Positions 18,967-27,548 are shown, counted from the stretch's first letter. The stretch is 64,000 nt of DNA from Roseiconus nitratireducens (GCF_008629675.1 NZ_VWOX01000016.1:1-64000), one strand, 5' to 3'. The notes: a model not told the origin generated them from the letters alone. Numbers and translations are program-made.

Positions 18967-19381
18967 AACAGTGAGGTGCATTCAGAAGATGAGGTCGTGT
19001 CGCTGTACTTCACCCTCCCTCCGGGAGGGTCGCGGAGGAGCTTGCGACGACGCGGGGAGGGCACGTCGGGCGGTATTGATTTCAGCTGGTTGTCTAAGCC
19101 ACCCTCCCCAAAGGCTCGAGCCTCGCCTTTGACCCTCCCGGAGGGAGGGTGAACTTTGGAATCACGTCTTTTCCAGGCTCGGAACGGAACGGTTTGACGC
19201 GTGCCAAGTCAGCCCGCGGGAAGTCGCGGAACGTTCCCTGCGACGGTGTCCCGAAGGGCGGATTTCGATTTTTCGGACGGTGCAGTTAATCTTTGCCGGT
19301 TATCTGTCCGATACCGGTTGTGACGGGCCCTTGTTTCCTCGATGGTCCCGATACGTGAAGATCCACCAAAGGCATGAAGCC
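18967..19381. repeat. Intergenic gap with a 145-bp REPIN-like element (family B, inverted orientation)
   Basis: A 145-bp unit runs from 19009 to 19153. It begins TTCACCCTCCCTCCGGGAGG and ends with the reverse complement CCTCCCGGAGGGAGGGTGAA, so the two arms are near-perfect terminal inverted repeats, each with its own internal palindrome. The interior contains CGACGACGCGGGGAGGG and CCACCCTCCCCAAAGGC. Copies in the opposite orientation lie at 27178-27322 and 53522-53665. Bases 19154-19381 show nothing convincing apart from being the leader of the next small gene. Confidence 0.85.
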
Positions 19382-19621
19382 ATGAGCCGCAAATCGACTT
19401 CTGGACGCATCACACGAGCTACCGCACTTGCCCTTCTGACTGGCACCTGCCTTGTTGGCGCGACCGGTTGCCAGGTCACGATGAACGGCCAGACGCTGCC
19501 CAGTCCGTATTACCTGCAGGATGACGTGCAGTACTTCCCCAGCGGTCCCGAGTTCAAACTGTCGCGTGAAGCCGCGGCGTTGAAAGCGGCCCGGGCCCAA
19601 GAGAAGCTGGATCGTCGGTAG
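19382..19621 (+). CDS. Small putative lipoprotein, conserved-looking, unknown function
   Basis: A 79-residue protein with a basic N-terminus (MSRKSTSGRITRATA), a hydrophobic stretch and a lipobox-like GATGC ending at Cys29, so it is probably exported and lipid-anchored. The mature part contains NGQTLPSPYYLQDDVQYFP and ends in an Ala/Lys-rich helix. I recognise the pattern LPSPYYLxDDVQYFP as recurring in planctomycete hypothetical proteins, but no function is known to me. The ATG at 19382 is preferred to an upstream in-frame start because it places the signal sequence at the N-terminus. Confidence 0.75.
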   Translation: MSRKSTSGRITRATALALLTGTCLVGATGCQVTMNGQTLPSPYYLQDDVQYFPSGPEFKLSREAAALKAARAQEKLDRR

Positions 19622-19677
19622 CCCGCGGCCGGATGCGCCGATAGCTCGGAAAACGGACCGATCGGGAACCTGACCGA

Positions 19678-19932
19678 TCAGGAAAGCTTTCCGATCGCTT
19701 CGGCGACCAGTGCCGGGTCGTCACTCTGACGCAGGTGCTGGATCTGTTCCGGGGACATCCCGGCCTTCTCCAGATGGCTGCACAGCCGTTTCCAGACCGT
19801 CTCGCGTTTCTTGCCTTCGCTGAGATACAACTCGGTCACCGCCTCCTGGGCCTTTTGCAGCCCGATGGCGTCACGGTTCTGGTAGTAATTCTTGATGATC
19901 CGTTCTTGGTATCGCGATCGATTAGCGCTCAT
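19678..19932 (-). CDS. Small conserved hypothetical protein
   Basis: An 84-residue, soluble, mostly helical protein starting MSANRSRYQERIIKNYYQNR and continuing with a basic and acidic helix set (AQEAVTELYLSEGKKRETVW). The composition is protein-like and unlike its antisense frame. The N-terminal pattern resembles small uncharacterised planctomycete proteins. It is convergent with the lipoprotein gene, 56 bp apart. Function unknown. Confidence 0.7.
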   Translation of the reverse strand: MSANRSRYQERIIKNYYQNRDAIGLQKAQEAVTELYLSEGKKRETVWKRLCSHLEKAGMSPEQIQHLRQSDDPALVAEAIGKLS

Positions 19933-20443
19933 TCAGCTGATTTCCCGGCGTCGGTGAGTGAAGGATTGCGTGGGCCCAGGGGCGACTTTCGACGCCCGGC
20001 TTGGAATTGGACCGTCGATTCGTGGGCGAAATCGCTGCCGGCTGTTCACCGTGCAGGCAATCGGCGGAGAAAACGGTGCAGACAAAATCGGCAGGCCTCC
20101 ACGGTTATCGGATTGGCCGCCGACCGCCTATAGTAGGCATTTGAAAGGGCGGAAGACCAAGCGGGTCCAGGGACCGGTTGTTCGGGCAGTCGTCGGAAAC
20201 CCGACGCGCGGCCATTTGGGGAGCGATCCGGCCGGCCGCCAACGGAATGCGACACGGGCTGCACGGAGCAGTCGGGCGAAACCGGACCTGGCGGAAGACC
20301 CGATCCCGAAACGGCCGGGCACACGGCCGGCCCGTTGAATCCGGGCCGAAACGGCAGCCAGCGAAGCAACAATGCCGCCAGCGCAGCAAAAATGCCACCA
20401 GCAAAGCAACAAGATTGTACCGATTGATGAGGGTTCAGCGCGA
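19933..20443. other. Intergenic stretch with a 20-bp tandem repeat ahead of aroH
   Basis: No gene is supported in these 511 bases. Three consecutive 20-bp units lie at 20351-20370, 20371-20390 and 20391-20410 (for example AATGCCGCCAGCGCAGCAAA and AATGCCACCAGCAAAGCAAC), ending 33 bp before the aroH ATG. An in-frame extension of aroH runs through the last of these units but its residues are not conserved-looking. Confidence 0.6.
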
Positions 20444-20872
20444 ATGATGGTTTGCCGAGGAGTCCGCGGTGCGACGACGGTTCCGGTCGATGATCGCGAC
20501 GAAATATTGCTGGCAACACGCCAGTTGCTGGCATTGATGATTCGGCGAAACGAGATCGACACGGCCGATCTGGCCAGCGCCTTGTTCACGGTCACCAGCG
20601 ATCTTTCGGCAGAATTTCCCGCTCTGGCGGCGCGACAGTTGGGATGGCTGGAAGTGCCGCTGATGTGCGGTTACGAGATCACCGTCGAAAGGTCGCTGCC
20701 GCGCTGCATCCGCGTGCTGCTGCACTGGAACACGACCAAAGCCCAATCGGAAATCCAACACATCTACCTTCACGATGCGGTGAAGTTGCGCCCCGATCTC
20801 TCCGAACTGCCGGCGGTGGATTTCGAGGAGTTGGAGGAGTGGATTCAGACCCAGGTGAGTCCCAAGAACTGA
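20444..20872 (+). CDS. aroH: Chorismate mutase, AroH type
   Basis: Converts chorismate to prephenate, the committed step towards Phe and Tyr. The 142-residue product matches the trimeric pseudo-alpha/beta-barrel AroH class: CRGVRGATTV at the N-terminus, LMCGYEITV, RCIRVLLHW and HIYLHDAVKLRPDL. Counting from this ATG, Cys75, Glu78, Arg90, Tyr108 and Arg116 fall at the same numbers as the active-site residues of B. subtilis AroH, which strongly supports the start at 20444. A short C-terminal acidic extension follows. The next gene begins 3 nt after its stop codon. Confidence 0.93.
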   Translation: MMVCRGVRGATTVPVDDRDEILLATRQLLALMIRRNEIDTADLASALFTVTSDLSAEFPALAARQLGWLEVPLMCGYEITVERSLPRCIRVLLHWNTTKAQSEIQHIYLHDAVKLRPDLSELPAVDFEELEEWIQTQVSPKN

Positions 20873-20875
20873 GCA

Positions 20876-21895
20876 ATGGCACGTCGAAAAACCGAGGTCC
20901 GATTTCACGCGGCGGTGGACTTGAGCGTCATCCATGCTGCTTTTGTCGTCGCGACGGGGGGACCGTGTGGGGATGCCAAAACGGAAGCGGCGCTGGTCGG
21001 GCCGACTACCGAGATCAACACCCGCTTGATTTCCGCCTCGGTCGATGTGCGGGGATTCTGGTCGGCACTGTTCGCCGCGGTGGCGGCCAAGCAGGCAGCC
21101 CGCGACGCCTGTGAACCGGCCTTGTTGGCTGCCGGGTGCAGTGAACTTCAGGTGGACCAGACCGCGCCGGCGATCGCCAGCCGACTGGATGAATGTCGTA
21201 TCGCGTTTGCCAAACGGTTCCCGAAACTGCGCGAACAATTGCAACTGCGTTCGGGGCCGTTGAAGGATCGTTGGCAGACCTATGGCCCGGGCTTGTTGAT
21301 TCAGACGGCCGGTCAAATCTGGGCGGCCGCGCCGCCGGATGACTGGTGGCCGCCGCGGATCGATGTGTTGTTGGTGCAACCGATGCGGGGTGGCGACGGC
21401 GGATTCGATTCCAGCGAAGGCCGGGTTTGGATGGAGGCGATGTTGACCGATGCCGATCCGCAGGTGAGCGAATTGTTTCGGTTGGCCTATTGGATCACGC
21501 GGGTGGCCGTCGGGCGGCATTTGAGTGCCACGCTGGGCGTTCCGAGCGAACCGTCGGCGCCGGAGGACTTTGGGTCGGGCACCCATCGCGTCTCGTCACT
21601 TCCCTGGGACCTGGGGTGTGTCCCGGTTGTGCTGGCTGCCGGACACGAGTTGGAAATTCTGCGGACCGACAAGCTGCCGATCGCCGACGCAATTCGGCTG
21701 TGGCGCTTGGGCGACCCCGCCGTCGGCCAGGTCGTCGATCAGTGGTGGCAACAGTGGGGCGATTCCAAGGCGCCGACACCGGTGGCACTCAAAGCACTGG
21801 ACCGGATGTTGGAACCGCTGCGTCGGGCCGGCGAGGCCGCGGGCGGCGCCGCGCGGCGCGGATCGGCCAACACCACTGAGCATCCTCGACGCTGA
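20876..21895 (+). CDS. Unknown protein coupled to aroH
   Basis: A 339-residue soluble protein that I do not recognise. It has no signal peptide or membrane segment. Visible features are an Ala-rich N-terminal half, a PPDDWWPPRIDVLLVQPMRGG segment, VWMEAML, and a C-terminal Gly/Ala/Arg-rich tail. The gene starts 3 nt after the aroH stop (TGA GC A ATG), so co-translation is likely. The link to aromatic amino-acid synthesis is contextual only. Confidence 0.75.
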   Translation: MARRKTEVRFHAAVDLSVIHAAFVVATGGPCGDAKTEAALVGPTTEINTRLISASVDVRGFWSALFAAVAAKQAARDACEPALLAAGCSELQVDQTAPAIASRLDECRIAFAKRFPKLREQLQLRSGPLKDRWQTYGPGLLIQTAGQIWAAAPPDDWWPPRIDVLLVQPMRGGDGGFDSSEGRVWMEAMLTDADPQVSELFRLAYWITRVAVGRHLSATLGVPSEPSAPEDFGSGTHRVSSLPWDLGCVPVVLAAGHELEILRTDKLPIADAIRLWRLGDPAVGQVVDQWWQQWGDSKAPTPVALKALDRMLEPLRRAGEAAGGAARRGSANTTEHPRR

Positions 21896-21911
21896 AGACT
21901 CTCGACGCCGA

Positions 21912-22664
21912 TCATCGTTCGCCGCTGTCGTCACCGATCTTGACCTTGATCGACCCCAGCATCTTGGTCATGTCGGCTTCCTTGCGACCGACGAACAGGA
22001 TGTTGTCCAGGACGATCGATCGTTTCTCGGTGCTGGGGTGCAGGATCAAACGTCCGGCTCCCAGCAGCAGGTACTCAAACACGTCATTGATCTCTTTATC
22101 CACACGCAGGTTGGGTGCCGGGTAGCGTTTCAGGTCACTGAGCAATCCGTGGTGGTGCAGCAATTCGTTGTTGGACAGTTCCCAGTAGTTGAATCGTGCG
22201 CTGATGAACATGGCGATGTACATCAGAGTCATCGCGACACTCATGCACAAGAAGAACATCGTGTTCGCGACCGGTCGGATGCGAACGGCATAGTCTCCCA
22301 AGGTCGGCAACCAGTCGGGATAGACTAGAAACAGCATCCAGGCGCCGAGGGCGAAGGTGGTGATGACGAATACCAACGTCAGGGAGGTGGCCCTGGGAAA
22401 GTCGAACACGATCACAAACAGGTTGGCCATCATGACGCCCAGGAACAAACCGGTCACCACGACCGGCGTCGTTTGCTCCGGGGAAACGCTGCTGTATTCG
22501 CCGGCCCACAGGACCACCGTCGCGATCAACGACATGATCAACGTGGGATACATGAAGATGAACTTCGGATACGGGATCAGGTAAATCCGTTTGCGTTTCT
22601 TGTGCGTCGACGCAGCTTCGGAACGACTTGCCGTCGCGCTGGATTCAGATTCGGTTGTGCTCAT
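21912..22664 (-). CDS. Conserved-looking four-helix membrane protein, unknown function
   Basis: A 250-residue protein with a Ser/Glu-rich cytoplasmic N-terminus, a basic patch (HKKRKRIYLIPYPKFIF) and four hydrophobic segments between about residues 38 and 160. The C-terminal about 85 residues are soluble (ARFNYWELSNNELLHHHGLL, then LLGAGRLILHPSTEKRSIVL) and resemble a PH-like bacterial domain (bPH-type pattern of short beta strands), but that is tentative. It is convergent with the aroH operon and divergent from ndk. Confidence 0.75.
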   Translation of the reverse strand: MSTTESESSATASRSEAASTHKKRKRIYLIPYPKFIFMYPTLIMSLIATVVLWAGEYSSVSPEQTTPVVVTGLFLGVMMANLFVIVFDFPRATSLTLVFVITTFALGAWMLFLVYPDWLPTLGDYAVRIRPVANTMFFLCMSVAMTLMYIAMFISARFNYWELSNNELLHHHGLLSDLKRYPAPNLRVDKEINDVFEYLLLGAGRLILHPSTEKRSIVLDNILFVGRKEADMTKMLGSIKVKIGDDSGER

Positions 22665-22957
22665 TCATTTCGCCTTGTGGGAATGATCCGTCGCGGACTG
22701 GTGCTGCTTGTCGGACGGGGCTTTTTGGTTGGGCCCCGAAAGGGCTGCTTTGGGGCGCGCCGCATCGCCGCTTTGACACCTCGTCAAACGCTTGACTCTA
22801 GCACGTCCGATGGTCCCGCTTAATCCCCGACACGCCCGCTTCGCGCCGTCAGGGGCGGAGTCGATAATCCGGCGCTGATCCCGATTTCCGCGGCCTGATG
22901 TGCTTTCTCGCAGGTCGCCGGGTCCCTTCCCAGATGAAACTTGCCGGAGCTTGTTTG

Positions 22958-23428
22958 ATGAGCGATTCGATGCAGCGCACCCTTGTCTTGCTGAAACCCG
23001 ATGCGGTCGAACGCCGCCTGATCGGACAATTGATCTCGCGTTTCGAAGCCAAAGGGCTGAGCATCGTGGCCATGAAGATGTTGCGTGTGACGCCCGATCT
23101 GGCAAAGCAACACTATGCTGAGCACGTCGAAAAGCCCTTCTATCCCAGCTTGGAGTCCTTCATCACCTCCGCGCCGATCGTCGCGATGGCGATCGACGGG
23201 CTGGAAGCCATTTCGGTCGTCCGTGAGATGCTGGGAGCGACCAGTGGTCTGAAAGCCGCCGCCGGCACCATCCGTGGCGATTTCAGCAGCAGCCGACAGA
23301 TGAACCTGGTTCACGCCAGCGATGGTCCCGAAGCGGCGAAGCGCGAGCTGGACTTGTACTTCACGGCCGACGAGTTCTGCGATCACACGTCGGTTTTGAC
23401 GCCGTTTCTGCGGGCGGACGACGAGTAG
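22958..23428 (+). CDS. ndk: Nucleoside diphosphate kinase
   Basis: Balances nucleoside triphosphate pools by transferring the gamma phosphate through a phosphohistidine. The 156-residue protein has RTLVLLKPDAVERRLIG at the start, the ATGLKAAAGTIRGDF-type segment and the catalytic NLVHASDG with His119. The ATG at 22958 is chosen because it gives the standard N-terminus; an upstream in-frame Met at 22898 adds a non-conserved leader. The length is close to the normal 140-155. Confidence 0.95.
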   Translation: MSDSMQRTLVLLKPDAVERRLIGQLISRFEAKGLSIVAMKMLRVTPDLAKQHYAEHVEKPFYPSLESFITSAPIVAMAIDGLEAISVVREMLGATSGLKAAAGTIRGDFSSSRQMNLVHASDGPEAAKRELDLYFTADEFCDHTSVLTPFLRADDE

Positions 23429-23769
23429 AGATTGCCCTGGGACCGGCCGCGAAGAAACGGTCGGTCACGAAGATCGCCAGGCGGAGCCTGCGTTTCAGCG
23501 GGTTCCAAGGCGGGAGCCTTGGAACCAGTGAATAAGAGACACACAGGCCGCTGGCCTCGTTTGGCTGGCCGCGATGTCTTGGCGATCGGCAGGCGGAGCC
23601 TGCGTTGCAGTGGGTTCCAAGGCGGGAGCCTTGGAACCAGGGAATCAGTGACACACGGTTCGCTGGCCTCGTTTGGCTGACCGCGATGTCTTGGCGATCG
23701 GCAGGCGAGCCTGCGTTGCAGTGGGTTCCAAGGCGGGAACGCCTTGGAACCAGGCATGGGGTGAGGGTT
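23429..23769. repeat. Intergenic gap with three palindromic repeat units (family C)
   Basis: GGTTCCAAGGCGGGAGCCTT followed by GGAACC occurs at 23501, 23613 and 23724 (the third with a 2-bp variation), a spacing of about 112 bp. Each unit also holds a shorter palindrome (AGGCGGAGCCTG) and a shared stretch TGGCCTCGTTTGGCTG. A single related copy lies at 51008-51033 in the opposite arrangement. No gene is supported. Confidence 0.8.
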
Positions 23770-24378
23770 TTACAGCCCGTTGCGGACGACCCCGACAGCA
23801 ACGCCAATGATCTTAGCTTCATCGACAAAGATCGGCGACATCTCTGAATTGGCCGGTTGCAAGCGGATCCGATTGTCTTCGGGCTCGGGAAACCAGAATT
23901 TCAGCGTCGAGTCGCCGGAGGGAAGTTCGGCGACGACCATTTGCCCGGGCTCGGCGACGTCCTGCTTTTGGACCACGACGAAATCGCCATCTTGGATGTT
24001 GGCGTCGATCATCGAGTCCCCGGAAACCTGCAGGATGAAACGATCGTTCTGGCAAAACATGCCGCTGAAATCGACTTGATCGTTCTTCTCGAATGCCAGG
24101 GTGCCTGCGCCGGCGGCTACCTGACCGGCCATCGGCAGGCTGTGGCCGCGGCGATCGATGCTTTCGGTCAGCTCGATCGCTCGCGATTTATTCGGGCTTC
24201 GTCGGATCAGCCCTTTGCGTTCCAATGCCCTCAGGTGGCACATCACTCCATTCGGGCTCTTGATACCGAAGGCTTCTCCGATCTCACGGACGGTCGGTCC
24301 ATAGCCTCGGTTGAGGATCAATTCCCGGATGAGTTCGTACACGCGCCGCTGGCGATCGGTGAGCGGTCTGGTCGACAT
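23770..24378 (-). CDS. lexA: LexA SOS repressor
   Basis: Transcriptional repressor and self-cleaving protease of the SOS response. The 202-residue protein has an N-terminal winged HTH (REIGEAFGIKSPNGVMCHLRALERKGLI), a cleavage site in QVAAG (Ala89-Gly90), the nucleophile Ser122 in VSGDSM and the catalytic Lys160 in STLKFWF. Domain lengths match LexA exactly. It is divergent from dnaA with an 828-bp intergenic region, which contains a 7-10-7 palindrome 63 bp upstream of its start that could be its own operator. Confidence 0.95.
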   Translation of the reverse strand: MSTRPLTDRQRRVYELIRELILNRGYGPTVREIGEAFGIKSPNGVMCHLRALERKGLIRRSPNKSRAIELTESIDRRGHSLPMAGQVAAGAGTLAFEKNDQVDFSGMFCQNDRFILQVSGDSMIDANIQDGDFVVVQKQDVAEPGQMVVAELPSGDSTLKFWFPEPEDNRIRLQPANSEMSPIFVDEAKIIGVAVGVVRNGL

Positions 24379-25206
24379 TCGCTGGCCCTAACAAAGAAGA
24401 GAAGAGGTGTCGTCGCAGTGACAACAATCGTAACTTTAGCTCATGGATGCATTTCAGTCCATGAAGCCACCCGTCGGCGTGACGCCGCACCGGATGACAT
24501 TTGTCCAATGTCACTGAGATAATCGGAAGCCTCGCAAAGTTCCCGACGCAAGCCAATCGGGGAATTCACACGCCGTGCCGAAATGGGCCATTTTTTCCCG
24601 TCAGGACGCCGGGAATCGGTTGCGAATCGGGTCCGGTGAAGATTCGGAGTGGATGCTGCAAGCGGTTGCTGTAAAAGGAGTTAAAGCCGAGGGGGTGGGT
24701 CGCTTGAGAGAATTCGGGGACGAAATCCGACATTTTTTCCACCTCCCGGAAAACTCGCCGGGGGACACTTCCCCCGGCAGATTGCCCCCGGCTGACAGCC
24801 CATCCTGACCGGGATTTATTGCCCGAACCGACACATCGGGAAGCAATCTGATCAAAGGCCGATCAAGATGCTATCAATCGGTTTGACTTGCGTGCTAGCA
24901 AACCTAGAATCTCGCCCACTCGATGAACGTCAGATGAAGAACGCGGCAAGGGTCAGTCCCGAGCCTGGCTGTTCAGGAGGCGGATCGAGTTTGAATTGAC
25001 GAGGGAGGCTGAGATGCCACCCAGCGGAGCTAGGTTGGCTGCTTGTCTTGCCAACGCTTTGGCTGCTTTTCCGAGTCAGTTCGGTTGTCGTCCCCGCCCA
25101 ATCAGCTCACTCGGTTCACGTGTCTCGAATCGGGTCCGCTTGCATTGGGCGCCCACTCCCCACACCGATCTCGCGAACGTCCATGATGGAGGATTGCGCT
25201 CCCGGT
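24379..25206. other. Long divergent lexA-dnaA regulatory region
   Basis: An 828-base region without a convincing gene; a 77-codon frame from 24575 has no conserved features. It contains two dyads near lexA (24441-24464 and 24495-24513) and two T6-containing runs (CCATTTTTTCCCG near 24588 and ACATTTTTTCCACC near 24731). The latter includes TTTTCCACC, one mismatch from the TTTTCCACA DnaA-box variant. No cluster of TTATCCACA boxes is seen, so an origin is not claimed. The dnaA leader appears long. Confidence 0.5.
24441..24464. promoter_or_regulatory. Perfect 7-10-7 palindrome upstream of lexA, candidate operator
   Basis: TCATGGA (24441-24447) and TCCATGA (24458-24464) are exact inverted repeats around a 10-nt spacer, 63 bp upstream of the lexA start. 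Dyads of this kind commonly serve as LexA autoregulatory operators, and planctomycete SOS boxes are poorly known. A second dyad TGACAT-N7-ATGTCA lies at 24495-24513. Assignment to LexA is inference from position. Confidence 0.4.
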
Positions 25207-27096
25207 ATGTCAACAACGCAAGGCTGCAACGATGACAGGGACGTCGTCGATCGATTCAAGGAGGCATTGGAGCAGCGTGTGGGGCCCGAGCGGTTCGACA
25301 TTTGGTTCGCCAGAATCCGATTCGAATACCGCGACCCTCAGTCCCCCGGCTCTGATCCGCCAGAGCACGCTGCGGTTGCCAACCAAGGTCCCGTTGCCAA
25401 TCCATGCAGGACCGAAGCATCGGACCCGTCGGATAGCGGAGAACCGGATAGCGGAGAACCGGATAGCGGAAAACCCAGTCGCGGAGAAACGACCCGGGGA
25501 AGGGCGCGGGGAAAACTGGCCGCGATTGCGCAGGGTCAGTTCGCGGCCGATCGGCTAAGCAAACATTTTCTGTCGGCCATGCGTGGTGCGGCTGCCACCG
25601 TTTTTGGCGGCGATACCGCGGTGGTGATCGAAGTCGACGACACGCCGGCCCAACAGGTTCCGTTGCCGTTTTGTGACGCTCCGACGGAGGGTGCCGGGGG
25701 TGCGGATTCCACCGCGGCGCAGTCCACCGATTTGCAGTCCACCGGGGTGCAGCGCGTCGACGGCCCGGCGGTTGTGCCTTCCCGACCGGCTTCCATTTCG
25801 CGCCGCGCCACAAAAGGCCACGGTGGATCCGGAGCCAAATCGCTGCGTTCGATTCTGAGCGACGGCACGAATTCTCGGCGGCCGGGAGCACCGCGGCAGG
25901 GCACCGGTCGACCTTCGACCGCGGCGGAGCACGCCCGACAGTTATCGTTGCCGGAACTGGAAGCCGGGCTGAGCGCGGCGTCCGCGACGGGCCCCGCTGG
26001 CCGTCCGGCACAGTCGGCGCCCCAGGCGACGCAGCCATCTCCGTCGGGCCAACCTTGCAAATCGGGGCACACCTGGGAGAACTTCGTCGCCGGCAGCTGC
26101 AACGAATTGGCGCGAACCGCCTGTCAGATGGCAATTCAGAATCCGTCCGTCGCGTCTCCGCTGGTGTTGTGGGGGCCGCCCGGTTGCGGCAAAACACATC
26201 TGCTCAGCGCGGTAGCGGGCAAGCTTCGCGGATTGCACCGACTGCGTCGCGTCGTGTTGATGTCGGCCGAGGAGTTTACGAACGATTTCATCAAGGCGTT
26301 GAACACGAATTGTTTGCCGGCATTCCGGCTGCGGTTTCGCGATGTCGATGCCTTGCTGATCGATGACATTCAGTTTTTCGTCGATAAGAAGGCAACGATT
26401 CGGGAGTTGCACCACACGATCGAATCACTGGCTGAGTTTGGAAAGCCGTTGGTCTTCGCCGGCACCAAGGCGCCCACGGAAATCCAGGGTTTGGGCAGCG
26501 AGTTGTCTGGCCGCCTGGCTTCCGGGCTGGTCTGTCAGGTGCAATCGTTGGACGTTGCCACTCGGATGGAACTGTTGCAGCGGTACGCCGACCAGCGGTG
26601 TTCTTTTGCGTGGCCGCGTGAGACGCTGAAGGAAATTGCCGAATTGGCCGATGGCGAGGGGCGGGTGCTCAGCGGGATCGTGAATCTGGTCGCGTTGCTC
26701 CAGCGGATGCTGGGGGAAATGCCAACGATGCAGCAGATCCGACAACACGGCAGCCACCTGCTGCGTTCCTCGGGCGTCCCGATCACGTTGTCGGCGATCG
26801 AGCGGGCGGTCGAAAAGGTATTCGAATTGGACTCCAAGTCGTTGCAGTCCAAATCGCAGACCAAGGCGATCACCGAGCCGCGGATGTTGGCAATGTTTCT
26901 GTCGCGCGAGATGACCAGCAGCGCATTTTCGGAAATCGGCGGTCACTTTGGGGGACGCAGCCACAGTACGGCAATCCTGGCGACCCAGCGGGTGCGGCAA
27001 TGGATCGACGGCGGTAAAGCCATCGGCCGCGGGCGGGCGGCCCTGTCGACCGACGAGGCCATCCGACGGATCGAATCCATGCTGAAAACCGGCTAA
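25207..27096 (+). CDS. dnaA: Chromosomal replication initiator DnaA with long low-complexity linker
   Basis: AAA+ initiator that binds DnaA boxes and opens the origin. From the ATG at 25207 the product is 629 residues. Domain I is visible at about 5-40 (RFKEALEQRVGPERFDIWFA). A Ser/Gly/Pro-rich linker then spans about 60-290, including a threefold SGEPD repeat. The AAA+ domain has Walker A GPPGCGKTHLL (about 323-333) and Walker B ALLIDDIQFF. The C-terminal DnaA-box domain IV reads MLAMFLSREMTSSAFSEIGG, then HFGGRSHSTAI. Typical DnaA is 440-470 residues, so the extra length is in domain II. GGAGGA at 25188-25193 precedes this ATG by 13 nt; earlier in-frame starts at 25048 and 25183 are possible. 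Confidence 0.9.
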   Translation: MSTTQGCNDDRDVVDRFKEALEQRVGPERFDIWFARIRFEYRDPQSPGSDPPEHAAVANQGPVANPCRTEASDPSDSGEPDSGEPDSGKPSRGETTRGRARGKLAAIAQGQFAADRLSKHFLSAMRGAAATVFGGDTAVVIEVDDTPAQQVPLPFCDAPTEGAGGADSTAAQSTDLQSTGVQRVDGPAVVPSRPASISRRATKGHGGSGAKSLRSILSDGTNSRRPGAPRQGTGRPSTAAEHARQLSLPELEAGLSAASATGPAGRPAQSAPQATQPSPSGQPCKSGHTWENFVAGSCNELARTACQMAIQNPSVASPLVLWGPPGCGKTHLLSAVAGKLRGLHRLRRVVLMSAEEFTNDFIKALNTNCLPAFRLRFRDVDALLIDDIQFFVDKKATIRELHHTIESLAEFGKPLVFAGTKAPTEIQGLGSELSGRLASGLVCQVQSLDVATRMELLQRYADQRCSFAWPRETLKEIAELADGEGRVLSGIVNLVALLQRMLGEMPTMQQIRQHGSHLLRSSGVPITLSAIERAVEKVFELDSKSLQSKSQTKAITEPRMLAMFLSREMTSSAFSEIGGHFGGRSHSTAILATQRVRQWIDGGKAIGRGRAALSTDEAIRRIESMLKTG

Positions 27097-27548
27097 ACGG
27101 CGTCGACGTTGCAACAGCCACGGTCTCCTAGGACGTCGTGCCGCTTTTCGGGCCAGCAGATGACGCGTTTTCTGAAATTCACCCTCCCTCCGGGAGGGTC
27201 AAAGGCGAGGCACGAGACTTTGGGGAGGGTGCCTTAATGAACCAGCTGAAATCAGTTGCGACGGACGGGCCCTCCCCGCGTCGTCGCAAGCTCCTCCGCG
27301 ACCCTCCCGGAGGGAGGGTGAAGCAATGCTGCACAACCTGCTAGCGGAAGGGTGAAGGTTGTTTTTGAGTGTTTGCACTGCTGTCGATACCGATGCACGG
27401 CTAAATACCGATGCACGGCGTGCCGGATGGAAATGACTTTCCATCAGCGTTTTACAGGTCGTCTCCGGTTGGAGTCTAATACGATTCGGGCCGTCGTCTA
27501 TTTACCGCCACCGTCATCTGATTCTTTCGCCATCCAAGGACCGGAACT
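27097..27548. repeat. Intergenic gap with a 145-bp REPIN-like element (family B)
   Basis: The element spans 27178-27322, begins TTCACCCTCCCTCCGGGAGG and ends CCTCCCGGAGGGAGGGTGAA, and is exactly the same length (145 bp) as the inverted copy at 19009-19153. A second, degenerate arm (CTGCACAACCTGCTAGCGGA, then AGGGTGAAG) follows to about 27358. Downstream, ATACCGATGCACGGC occurs twice, at 27387-27401 and 27405-27419. No gene is supported. Confidence 0.85.

Noticed and set aside
24575-24808. A 77-codon ORF between lexA and dnaA
   Set aside because: GTG start without SD, no conserved motif, composition not protein-like; more likely part of the dnaA leader region.
24379-25206. Replication origin beside dnaA
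   Set aside because: No cluster of TTATCCACA-type boxes is visible and only one TTTTCCACC near-match; GC skew could not be computed. It is left as an open possibility, not called.
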